Assembly: GCA_021163945.1 (NCBI GenBank) | Contig: JAGGTC010000170.1 | Span: 1 to 15,548, forward strand | Direction: 5' to 3' | DNA: 15,548 nt | Source of the DNA: Deltaproteobacteria bacterium | Lineage (GTDB): Bacteria; Desulfobacterota; Desulfofervidia; Desulfofervidales; DG-60 | In this document: piece after piece, positions 1 to 5,396 of the stretch | Layout: each line of letters starts with the position of its first letter | How positions within the stretch are numbered: the first letter of the stretch is position 1 | Notes under the pieces: generated by a model | The model's database searches: none | What the model was told of the DNA's origin: nothing | The model's input: only the letters and a program-made list of their open reading frames with translations | Position numbers and translations under genes: made by a program

Positions 1-68
1 GCTAAATCCATTTAAAGGCTATGAGGCAGAAGACATCTATGAGATAGTGTGTGAAATGCAAAATAATT

Positions 69-94
69 GGCAAAAAACGTTTTGCCTTTTTGAT
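69..94. terminator. Hairpin terminator at the 3' side of the ferredoxin gene
   Basis: A perfect 7-bp stem (GGCAAAA at 69-75, TTTTGCC at 80-86) closes a 4-base loop. On the plus strand it is followed directly by a T-rich tract (TTTTTGATTTTATTT), so it fits an intrinsic terminator for a plus-strand gene entering from the left edge. On the minus strand it lies 10 bases after the ferredoxin stop, but the following bases are only moderately T-rich, so it may act weakly in both directions. Confidence 0.5.
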
Positions 95-95
95 T

Positions 96-452
96 TTATT
101 TACAAAGGGATTTAAGTGCTTCTATTGTTTTTTCTGCCACTATCTTTTCTTTATTAAAATACTTTATTATTCTATTTAGGCATTTTTGCTTTTCTTCTTC
201 ACTACCAAGATATTTTGCACAGGCCTCCATCATATTTTTTGCCTTTTCTACATTTGCTCTTACTTCCTCAGGTATTTTTTCACTGTCATGTCTTACGGCC
301 TCCTCCGGACATACATCATGACATTTGCCACATCTTATACATTGCTCCATATCTATTTGGGCGTGTTCTTCTACTAAGGAGATTGCACCTACCGGACATT
401 CTTCAACACATGTCCCACAGCCTGTACAATCTTCTTGTTTTACCCAAGGCAT
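96..452 (-). CDS. Two-cluster [4Fe-4S] ferredoxin with C-terminal helical extension
   Basis: A 118-residue protein that starts with a bacterial-type 2x[4Fe-4S] ferredoxin domain. Cluster-binding cysteines are C9, C12, C15, C19-P and C38, C41, C44, C48-P, two complete CxxCxxCxxxCP motifs. Residues 55-118 form a charged, predicted alpha-helical tail with three further cysteines (C78, C91, C117); classical ferredoxins of about 60 residues lack this tail. From memory, ferredoxins with this tail occur in sulfate-reducing and other anaerobic bacteria, but their electron partners are not known to me. Expected role: cytoplasmic low-potential electron carrier. The ATG is supported by a strong ribosome-binding site (AAGGAGGAGG) a few bases upstream. 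The gene stands alone, with a hairpin just after its stop. The domain call is very secure; the physiological partner cannot be read from the sequence. Confidence 0.93.
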   Translation of the reverse strand: MPWVKQEDCTGCGTCVEECPVGAISLVEEHAQIDMEQCIRCGKCHDVCPEEAVRHDSEKIPEEVRANVEKAKNMMEACAKYLGSEEEKQKCLNRIIKYFNKEKIVAEKTIEALKSLCK

Positions 453-526
453 AGGCCTCCTCCTTTTACTGTATCATATACGTTACTTGAGTAGTTTACT
501 TACCACAAGCCTCTAAAAATTTCTAC

Positions 527-555
527 TATATATTTAATCCGAAATAAAATTACAA
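527..555 (-). promoter_or_regulatory. Possible sigma-70-type promoter for the ferredoxin gene
   Basis: On the minus strand TTGTAA (550-555) and TATATA (527-532) are separated by 17 bases and lie about 75 bases upstream of the ferredoxin ATG. Each hexamer matches the consensus at 4 of 6 positions. The region is AT-rich, so a chance match is quite possible. Confidence 0.25.
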
Positions 556-675
556 AGTCATCTATGGTTTATTTTTCAGATATTGACCTTAGGAATTATA
601 TGTTAGGTATTTTTGGTAATCTTGTTCGCCCTGATGATTTAGGACTTGCCTTCCAGAATTTGGTATTTCTTATAG
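537..675 (+). pseudogene. Fragment of an AAA ATPase C-terminal DUF4143-like domain
   Basis: Plus-strand reading through 564 gives a stretch of about 45 residues with the pattern MVYFSDIDLRNYML, then an RPDDLG segment, then FQNLVFL. This matches the characteristic run of the DUF4143 domain found after the AAA module in a family of bacterial and archaeal ATPases (roughly K-YF-D-G-RN...RPD-GALFENLVF-EL). The ATPase module with Walker A and B is absent upstream, and the continuation expected after the FENLVF element is missing because the frame runs into the tRNA gene at 676. I read this as a relic cut at both ends. The frame stays open to a stop at 735-737 only because the antisense of the tRNA happens to be open. 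The match is from memory of the family, not from a search. Confidence 0.55.
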
Positions 676-749
676 GGTGGGTGGAGGGATTTGAACCCTC
701 GACACCTGGGGCCACAGCCCAGTGCTCTGACCGCTGAGCTACACCCACC
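676..749 (-). tRNA. tRNA-His (anticodon GTG)
   Basis: The minus strand folds into a complete cloverleaf: acceptor GTGGGTG (742-748) with CACCCAC (677-683), D stem GCTC/GAGC, anticodon stem CTGGG/CCCAG around the loop CTGTGGC, and T stem GAGGG/CCCTC with loop TTCAAAT. The anticodon is GTG (713-715 on the plus strand), for histidine. The extra 5' G at 749 (G-1) faces C73 at 676, the hallmark identity pair of bacterial tRNA-His. The 3' CCA is not encoded (the following bases read CTA) and must be added after transcription. It stands alone between the ferredoxin gene and truA, with remnants of other genes on both sides. Confidence 0.97.
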
Positions 750-783
750 ATCAAAAAATATTTTTATCATGCCTTTTTAAAAA

Positions 784-803
784 AGGCAATAGTGCGATTG
801 CCT
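784..803. repeat. Small inverted repeat at the left edge of the transposon-derived segment
   Basis: AGGCAAT (784-790) and ATTGCCT (797-803) form a perfect 7-bp stem around AGTGCG. The right half is the outer part of the 15-bp terminal repeat described for 797-956. The left half therefore adds a third copy of the AGGCAAT word, as expected for transposon ends with several subterminal transposase-binding repeats. An overlapping hairpin, GCCTTTT (771-777) with AAAAGGC (781-787), lies just outside. Confidence 0.5.
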
Positions 804-956
804 CACTTAAAAATCTATATGAAATTAGTTAAAAAGACAAGGGTAGGCAGTAAGGTGATAAAAAGGTATGATGAGGCAGAGATCACTAAGCTTAAAAATA
901 GACTAATGATGGAGGCAAGTGCAAAACATCTTGGTATAGAATTTAAGTGAGGCAAT
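797..956 (+). mobile_element. MITE-like segment with perfect 15-bp terminal inverted repeats
   Basis: ATTGCCTCACTTAAA at 797-811 is repeated as its exact reverse complement at 942-956, bounding 160 bp. Inside is one small reading frame (819-950) that resembles the C-terminal end of an integrase-type DDE transposase; its stop codon lies within the right repeat. This is what an internally deleted insertion sequence would leave: both ends plus the 3' end of the transposase. I see no clear target duplication in the flanking bases (AGTGCG on the left, AAGTAT on the right). The right repeat supplies a GAGG that sits at ribosome-binding distance from the truA ATG at 961, and an extended -10-like sequence (TTGGTATAGA, 931-940) lies inside the segment. 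So the insertion may now drive truA. The repeats are certain; the mobile origin is inferred. Confidence 0.5.
819..950 (+). pseudogene. C-terminal remnant of an integrase-type transposase
   Basis: A 43-residue frame beginning MKLVKKTRVGSKVIKRYDEA. From memory, integrase-core transposases of one IS group carry near their C-terminus a very similar run (MKLV-KTR-G-KV-K-YD followed by a KTPYQRLL element). Here the similarity fades after YDEA and the rest (residues 21-43) is a charged helix. No DDE catalytic residues are present, so it cannot be an active enzyme. There is no good ribosome-binding site before the ATG. It lies almost wall to wall inside the pair of 15-bp inverted repeats, which supports a deleted insertion sequence. 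An independent small gene is the alternative reading. Confidence 0.4.
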
Positions 957-960
957 AAGT

Positions 961-1770
961 ATGATATTAGATGCATTTTTTCCAAAAATCCCTTTTCCTG
1001 ATAAATATACATTGAAAGAATCACTAGGGGGTCCAAGGAATATAAGGCTAGTAATTCAATATAAAGGCACTGCCTATGCAGGTTGGCAGCGTCAAAAAGG
1101 TAATATTCAAACAATCCAAGGAGTATTAGAAGGGTGTATATTTAAGATGACAGATGAGAAGGTCACAATAAATGCCTCAGGTAGGACAGACGCAGGGGTG
1201 CATGCAACTGCCCAGGTAGTAAATTTTCACACAAATAGTCATTTAGGCCCAGATGTCCTTTTAAGGGCCTTAAATAGCCTTTTGCCAAATGATATTGTAG
1301 TTCGCTATGCAGATGAGGTAAGCCTTGACTTTCATTCAAGGTTTAGTGCAAAATCCAAGACATATGCTTATCTTATATTAAATGATAGATTACCCTCACC
1401 ATTTTTTATTGATTTTAGCTGGCAAATTCACAAAAGGCTGAACCTTGAAAAAATGAGGAAGGCAGCAAATTATCTTTTAGGAATTCACGATTTTTGCTCC
1501 TTTATGAATGCAGGCACCCCTGTAAAGAGCACTGTACGCGAGATTTATAGATTGGATATAGAAAATATACCTCCATTTATTGTAATAGAAATAGAGGCAA
1601 GTGGTTTCCTCAGACAGATGGCAAGGAATATAGTAGGTCTACTTGTAGAGATAGGGAGGGAAAGGCGCCTTCCAGATGAAGTTCCAGATATCATAGAGGG
1701 CAAAGATCGATCTTTGGCGGCCATGACCGCACCAGCCCAGGGGTTATTTCTAAAAGAAGTGAGGTATTAA
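961..1770 (+). CDS. truA: tRNA pseudouridine(38-40) synthase TruA
   Basis: Converts uridines 38-40 in the anticodon stem-loop of many tRNAs to pseudouridine; cytoplasmic. Recognised by the N-terminal IQYKGTAYAGWQRQ element (residues 33-46), the catalytic motif GRTDAGVHA with the nucleophilic aspartate D77, the SFM/TVREI segment in the second half (about residues 180-195), the GFLRQMARNIVG helix, and the typical ending (APAQGLFLKEVRY). The 269-residue reading frame has about 25 extra residues before the usual TruA start (near R26-N27). No ATG or good site lies closer to the family start. The ATG at 961 has GAGG about 9 bases upstream, inside the right inverted repeat of the transposon-derived segment, so the extended start is plausible but unusual. 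The nuclease gene begins 4 bases after the stop. Confidence 0.95.
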   Translation: MILDAFFPKIPFPDKYTLKESLGGPRNIRLVIQYKGTAYAGWQRQKGNIQTIQGVLEGCIFKMTDEKVTINASGRTDAGVHATAQVVNFHTNSHLGPDVLLRALNSLLPNDIVVRYADEVSLDFHSRFSAKSKTYAYLILNDRLPSPFFIDFSWQIHKRLNLEKMRKAANYLLGIHDFCSFMNAGTPVKSTVREIYRLDIENIPPFIVIEIEASGFLRQMARNIVGLLVEIGRERRLPDEVPDIIEGKDRSLAAMTAPAQGLFLKEVRY

Positions 1771-1774
1771 GGAA

Positions 1775-2401
1775 ATGCATTTAAGACGTATTTTTTATCT
1801 CTTTGCCCTTGTTTTGTGTCTATTATTTTGCCTCCCAGCAATGGCCCATTGGTATAAGGTAACCTGGGTAATTGATGGGGATACAATTATACTAGAAGAT
1901 GGAAGGCATATTAGGTATTTAGGGATAAATGCACCAGAGATCCCTCATGATGACAAACCAGGGGAGCCATTTGGAAGGGAGGCCCTAAAATTCAATATTG
2001 ACTTAGTGAAAAATAAGTATGTCCGCCTAGAGATGGATAGGGAAAAAACAGATAGATATGGCAGGATTTTGGCCTATGTATTCTTAAAAGACGGAACCTT
2101 TGTAAACGCGGCCTTAATTAAAAAAGGGTATGCATATGTCTTATCTATTGGCCCCAATATAAAGTATTGGGACCTCCTCTTAAAATATCAAAGGGAGGCA
2201 ATGAAAGACAATAAAGGTATCTGGACAGTAATACTAAATGAGACTGCCCCTTACTATATAGGGAATAAAAGGACAAAGGTATTCCATCGCCCTGACTGCC
2301 CATTTGGCCTAAGAACTTCTCTATTTAACCGCATCAAGTTTCACTCAAAGTGGGATGCCTTTTATGAAGGCTATCGTCCTTGCAAAAGGTGCCAACCTTA
2401 A
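1775..2401 (+). CDS. Exported staphylococcal-nuclease-like (thermonuclease) protein with C-terminal Cys/His module
   Basis: A 208-residue protein with an N-terminal signal peptide (basic MHLRR, hydrophobic core about 6-20, AMA before H25), so probably periplasmic or secreted. Residues 26-150 form an SNase domain: the metal-binding DGDT motif (D34, D36), R47 in IRYLG, E55 in NAPE and R97 in the DRYGR motif match the catalytic R35/E43/R87 set of staphylococcal nuclease. The position of its third calcium ligand (D40) appears as N52. Expected activity is calcium-dependent cleavage of single-stranded DNA and RNA. Residues 163-208 form an extra module with H171, C175, C203 and C206 (HRPDC...RPCKRC), resembling the Ada-type zinc-binding fold seen at the end of some bacterial nucleases. 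A ribosome-binding site (AAGGA) is squeezed against the ATG, 4 bases after truA; the two are likely co-transcribed. Confidence 0.88.
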   Translation: MHLRRIFYLFALVLCLLFCLPAMAHWYKVTWVIDGDTIILEDGRHIRYLGINAPEIPHDDKPGEPFGREALKFNIDLVKNKYVRLEMDREKTDRYGRILAYVFLKDGTFVNAALIKKGYAYVLSIGPNIKYWDLLLKYQREAMKDNKGIWTVILNETAPYYIGNKRTKVFHRPDCPFGLRTSLFNRIKFHSKWDAFYEGYRPCKRCQP

Positions 2402-2416
2402 TCTGTCTTCTAAAAA

Positions 2417-2812
2417 TTATCTTAACAATTCTGGTTTTCCAATAATTTCTGCTATTTTATCAAAATCCCTGTCTTTATGAAGAAGAATTAAATCATTCTC
2501 TATTGCTATTTGGGCTATCAAGCAGTCAACAGTACTTCTTATAGTTATTCCTGTTTTTCTACACTTTCTATAAATTTCTGCTGCTTTTATGTAAGTTTCC
2601 TTTTTAGGAAAAAATATTGGCAATGCCAAAAGAAATTTTTTTATTTCTTTATATTTGAAATCATTTTTGACTCCTTGCAAAATCTCTGTGAGGATTATTC
2701 CAGTTATGCAAATATCTTCTTCTTCCTCAATTAACTTCTTTAATATAATTTCCTGCCTCGACTTTGTACCTTTTAAAAAATCTATCCAAACAGAAGTATC
2801 AACCAATATCAA
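2417..2812 (-). CDS. vapC: VapC-family PIN-domain ribonuclease toxin
   Basis: A 131-residue PIN-domain protein, the usual VapC length. The acidic active-site residues that hold Mg2+ are visible: D5 in the opening VDTSVWIDFL, E43 in TEILQG, D96 in STVDCLIA, and D114/D116 in the HKDRDFD motif near the end. VapC toxins cleave tRNA or rRNA and arrest translation when the antitoxin is degraded. All catalytic positions are intact, so the toxin should be functional. Its start overlaps the stop of vapB by an ATGA, ensuring coupled translation. The gene converges on the nuclease gene with only 15 bases between the stops. The actual RNA target cannot be deduced from the sequence. Confidence 0.92.
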   Translation of the reverse strand: MILVDTSVWIDFLKGTKSRQEIILKKLIEEEEDICITGIILTEILQGVKNDFKYKEIKKFLLALPIFFPKKETYIKAAEIYRKCRKTGITIRSTVDCLIAQIAIENDLILLHKDRDFDKIAEIIGKPELLR

Positions 2813-3006
2813 AACCTGCTTCTCCTGATTTCGTTAAGATTTCCTTCCCACTCAATTTTTCCTTCAAATTTTAGCAAATTCTTTCTCCTTCTCCTTTCAA
2901 TCAGTTCCCTTAAAGCAAGATTTACTAACTCTCTTTTTGTTTTAACCCCTGTTAGTCTCATTCCTTCTTCAACAAGCTTATCATCCAAAACAATATTGGT
3001 TCTCAT
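2809..3006 (-). CDS. vapB: VapB-type ribbon-helix-helix antitoxin
   Basis: A 65-residue antitoxin beginning MRTNIVLDDKLVEEGMRLTG. The first 40 residues fit a ribbon-helix-helix DNA-binding domain (TNIVLD strand, then helices including KTKRELVNLALRELIERRRR). The tail carries the FEGKIEWEGNLNEIRR segment that in this family wraps the toxin's active site. I place the start at the ATG at 3004-3006, preceded by GAGGTG three bases upstream. A longer reading from a TTG at 3024 adds six residues but lacks a ribosome-binding site and would begin inside the repeat-flanked operator region. It forms an operon with vapC through a 4-base overlap. It should neutralise VapC and, in complex with it, repress its own promoter. 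Confidence 0.9.
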   Translation of the reverse strand: MRTNIVLDDKLVEEGMRLTGVKTKRELVNLALRELIERRRRKNLLKFEGKIEWEGNLNEIRRSRF

Positions 3007-3013
3007 AAACACC

Positions 3014-3068
3014 TCTATACACAAAAATATTGATTTTATGTGTATAGATTAAAAAAATTGTTTGTCAA
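3014..3068 (-). promoter_or_regulatory. vapBC promoter overlapped by a perfect inverted-repeat operator
   Basis: TCTATACACA (3014-3023) is repeated as TGTGTATAGA (3039-3048), a perfect 10-bp inverted repeat with 15 bases between the arms. On the minus strand a consensus -35 box TTGACA (3063-3068) and TATACA (3041-3046), separated by 16 bases, point into vapB. The -10 lies inside the outer repeat arm. Binding of VapB or VapBC to the repeat would thus block RNA polymerase, the classic self-repression of these modules. The repeats and the -35 are directly visible; the binding protein is inferred. Confidence 0.7.
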
Positions 3069-3192
3069 GATAAAATGGGAAGAGATAAAAAGAAGACTCA
3101 AAAATGTGCTCAGAGAATGGGTTAAGTTTTATTGCAAAGACTGTAAATATAAAAGTATCTGCAAGAGGATTGCCCACATGAACAAATATTAA
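3058..3192 (+). pseudogene. Short cysteine-containing relic reading frame
   Basis: A plus-strand frame, open from about 3034, ends at the stop 3190-3192. From the TTG at 3058 it gives 44 residues: a basic, amphipathic stretch, then YCKDCKYKSICKR and a short tail. The C-x2-C-x5-C pattern next to aromatic and basic residues resembles the final iron-sulfur-type cysteine cluster of PD-(D/E)XK nucleases such as Cas4, or the zinc ribbon of some transposases; neither is provable from so few residues. There is no ATG near the front and no clear ribosome-binding site, so a leftover 3' end of a lost gene is likelier than a living gene. It overlaps the last bases of the histidine kinase gene on the opposite strand. 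Confidence 0.25.
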
Positions 3193-4676
3193 TCAATTAT
3201 AGGAAAAGTAATATAGCAAACAGTTCCTTTGCCTACCTCACTCTCTATTCTTATTGAACCAGCATGCTGTTGTATTATTTTGTGACAGATGGCCAAACCC
3301 AGTCCTGTACCCTCCTTTTTAGTAGTGAAAAATGGATAAAAGATCTGCTTAAGGATAGAAGGCTCAATCCCACCTCCTGTATCCTTGATTACAATTTGAA
3401 CATTTCCAGCCAGAGTAGACGTCCTTAGGCCAAGTTCACCCCCATTGGGCATGGCCTCAATAGAGTTCTTTATGATATTAAAGAAAACCTGTCTTATGCG
3501 GTGGGGATCAAGTTTGAGCATGGGCAACTGGTCATCAAATTTTTTTGAGATAATAATACCCTGCCTTTCTATTTCCTCTTTAAACAGGGTCAAGATAGTG
3601 TCTAATAGTTCATTTACGTTAACAAACCCCTTTTCTAAGGCCATAGGTCGAACAAAATCACCTACATCTTTTAGGAGTTTCTCTAACCTTCCCACTTCCT
3701 CTATGATAATCTTTAACTTTTCTCTCTGCTGCTCATTACTCTCCTGCCAAAGTAATTGACGGGCAAAACCACCTATAATTACAAGGGGGTTTTTTACTTC
3801 ATGGGTCAAAAAGGCCGCCGCTTCCCCTATAGCCGCCAGTCGCTCTGCCTGGATAACCCTGAATTCATATGCCTTTGCCTCCGTAAGGTCAGTAATAATT
3901 GCTGTAAAATAGATGTCGTCCCTCAATCTAAAGGAGGAGATGGCCAATCGTATAGGGAATGCCTCTGCGTGTTTGTCCATGGCCTTAAGTTCTAAGGCCA
4001 ACTGTAGACCCTCATTTCCTCTTATCCTTTGCAAGGCCTGATAGAATTTTTCCTTTCCTTCAGATAAAAGCAGGGAGACCTCCTTTCCTATAATTTCTCC
4101 TATATTATAGCCAAAGGTCCTTTCTAAGGCCTTATTGGCCAAGACTATATTGCCCTTTTTATTTAAAATAAGTATAGTATCAGTGGCAGTTTCAAATATA
4201 CTCCGGAATTTCTTTTCAGATTCTTCAAGGGCCGTCTCACAGACAGCCAACTCTGTCACGTCTTTGATAATCTCAGCCGTAGCCTCTATAGGCAAACCTT
4301 TCAGTGGAATGGCCTTTGTTAGGACATATCTGGTTCTTTTCTCTTTATCAAGGTAAACATGAAGATGACTAGCAGAGCGACCAGTTGCTTGGGCCTCCTT
4401 TACTGGGCAAATTGATTGAGTAAAATCACAGCTTTTGCCCATTTTGGGTATGACTTCATAACATTTTTGCCCAATTACCTCATCCCTCTCCATGCCCAAT
4501 TGCTCAATCAAGAATTTGTTTATCTCTAGGATATTGAGATCCTTGTCTAAGATGAGAATGCCATCCTCAATGGAATTAAAGACAGCCTCCAAAAACCCCT
4601 TTCCCTCTATTGATTCCAAAATAGCATTTGATTTTTTCATCCTTAATATGTTCCAATATACATTTAAAAAAGTCAA
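3189..4676 (-). CDS. Soluble PAS-PAS sensor histidine kinase
   Basis: A 495-residue cytoplasmic histidine kinase without membrane segments. Two PAS domains (about residues 28-142 and 150-268) precede a dimerisation/phosphoacceptor domain with H292 in LTHEVKNPL and a complete ATPase domain: N box around N404 (IIKNSIEAM), G1 box DTGGG (432-436), F box (YPFFTTKKEG) and G2 box GTGLGL (456-461). The first PAS contains C72, C83 and C90, the last two in a SCDFTQSICPV segment, which could bind a metal or cofactor or respond to redox state. Overall it resembles NtrB/ZraS-type kinases, which usually pair with sigma-54 activators, but no response regulator is in the window. The start is unclear: TTG at 4676, six bases after the rluB stop, or the ATG at 4640, which has an AAGG crowded against it. 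Last gene of the minus-strand array. Confidence 0.93.
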   Translation of the reverse strand: MTFLNVYWNILRMKKSNAILESIEGKGFLEAVFNSIEDGILILDKDLNILEINKFLIEQLGMERDEVIGQKCYEVIPKMGKSCDFTQSICPVKEAQATGRSASHLHVYLDKEKRTRYVLTKAIPLKGLPIEATAEIIKDVTELAVCETALEESEKKFRSIFETATDTILILNKKGNIVLANKALERTFGYNIGEIIGKEVSLLLSEGKEKFYQALQRIRGNEGLQLALELKAMDKHAEAFPIRLAISSFRLRDDIYFTAIITDLTEAKAYEFRVIQAERLAAIGEAAAFLTHEVKNPLVIIGGFARQLLWQESNEQQREKLKIIIEEVGRLEKLLKDVGDFVRPMALEKGFVNVNELLDTILTLFKEEIERQGIIISKKFDDQLPMLKLDPHRIRQVFFNIIKNSIEAMPNGGELGLRTSTLAGNVQIVIKDTGGGIEPSILKQIFYPFFTTKKEGTGLGLAICHKIIQQHAGSIRIESEVGKGTVCYITFPIID

Positions 4677-4682
4677 GTAATG

Positions 4683-5396
4683 CTAAAATATATTTCTTAT
4701 CTTCTTTATCTCCTCTTTTCTAAGATATCGATATTCACCTGGCCTTAAATCCCCCAATTGGAGATTCCCTATAGCAATTCTCTTTATTCTTATTACTGGG
4801 TGTCCTATAGCTAGGCACATACGTTTGATTTGATGATAGATCCCCTGTTTTATTATCATCTTAAGCCAGGTGTTTCTCTTTAGGATCTTGACAATCTCTA
4901 CTTCTGCCTTGGCAATGATCCCATCCTCAAGCCTTATTCCAGAAGATAGCCTATAAAATTCCTCTTTTGAAGGGATACCCTTTATCTTTACTAGATATGT
5001 CTTAGGTACTTTATATCTAGGATGCATTAAGGCATTTGCCAAATCTCCATCATTTGTCAAAATCAAAAGGCCTTCTGCATCAAAGTCCAAACGCCCTACG
5101 GGGAAGACCCTAGTTGGTATATCCTTTAATAGATCAGAGACCTTAGGCCTGCCCTTTGGGTCATAAAGTGTGGTCAAATAATTTCTTGGTTTATAAAGCA
5201 TAATATAGATAGGGGGGGGAATAGATAGGGGTTTTCCATCTATCTCAATCCTTTGTACATAAGGGTCTGCCTTCTCACCTAACCTATTTACTACTTTACC
5301 ATCTACCCTAACCCTTCCCTCAAGTATCATCCTTTCTGCCTTTCGTCTTGAGACAATCCCTGCCCGAGAGATAATCTTTTGCAAGCGCTCCTTCAT
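4683..5396 (-). CDS. rluB: 23S rRNA pseudouridine synthase of the RsuA/RluB family
   Basis: A 237-residue RNA-modifying enzyme. An N-terminal S4 RNA-binding domain (residues 1-45, with SRAGIVSRRKAERMI and GRVRVDGK) is followed by the RsuA-family catalytic domain with the GRLDFDAEGLL motif; D104 is the expected nucleophile. The MLYKPRNYLTT element (66-76) and the KTYLVK strand are also typical. RluB modifies U2605 of E. coli 23S rRNA; RluE, RluF and RsuA are close relatives, so the exact target is less certain than the family. Its ATG overlaps the scpA stop (ATGA). In many bacteria the order is scpA-scpB-rluB, which supports the RluB assignment, although scpB is absent here. Confidence 0.9.
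   Translation of the reverse strand: MKERLQKIISRAGIVSRRKAERMILEGRVRVDGKVVNRLGEKADPYVQRIEIDGKPLSIPPPIYIMLYKPRNYLTTLYDPKGRPKVSDLLKDIPTRVFPVGRLDFDAEGLLILTNDGDLANALMHPRYKVPKTYLVKIKGIPSKEEFYRLSSGIRLEDGIIAKAEVEIVKILKRNTWLKMIIKQGIYHQIKRMCLAIGHPVIRIKRIAIGNLQLGDLRPGEYRYLRKEEIKKIRNIF

Noticed and set aside
2..115. Plus-strand open frame entering from the left edge and ending at a stop at 113-115, possibly the 3' end of an upstream gene.
   Set aside because: It would run through the terminator-like hairpin at 69-86 and overlap the ferredoxin 3' end. The deduced residues match no family I know, and frame 1 also offers a stop at 13-15. Too little sequence to call.
564..737. ATG-initiated 57-codon plus-strand frame.
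   Set aside because: Its second half is the antisense of tRNA-His, a well-known false protein (GWVEGFEPSTP type). Only the part before 676 was kept, as a pseudogene fragment.
771..787. GCCTTTT/AAAAGGC hairpin as a possible terminator.
   Set aside because: It lies upstream of the minus-strand tRNA and before no plus-strand gene end; no T run follows on either strand at the right place. It is more likely part of the repeat-rich edge of the transposon-derived segment.
815..1114. Minus-strand 99-codon frame antisense to the start of truA.
   Set aside because: Low-complexity hydrophobic shadow of truA and the inverted-repeat segment, without a ribosome-binding site or family resemblance.
3007..3024. 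Longer vapB start at the TTG at 3024.
   Set aside because: No ribosome-binding site, and it begins in the operator region; the ATG at 3006 has a good GAGGTG and gives the usual MRTNIV start.
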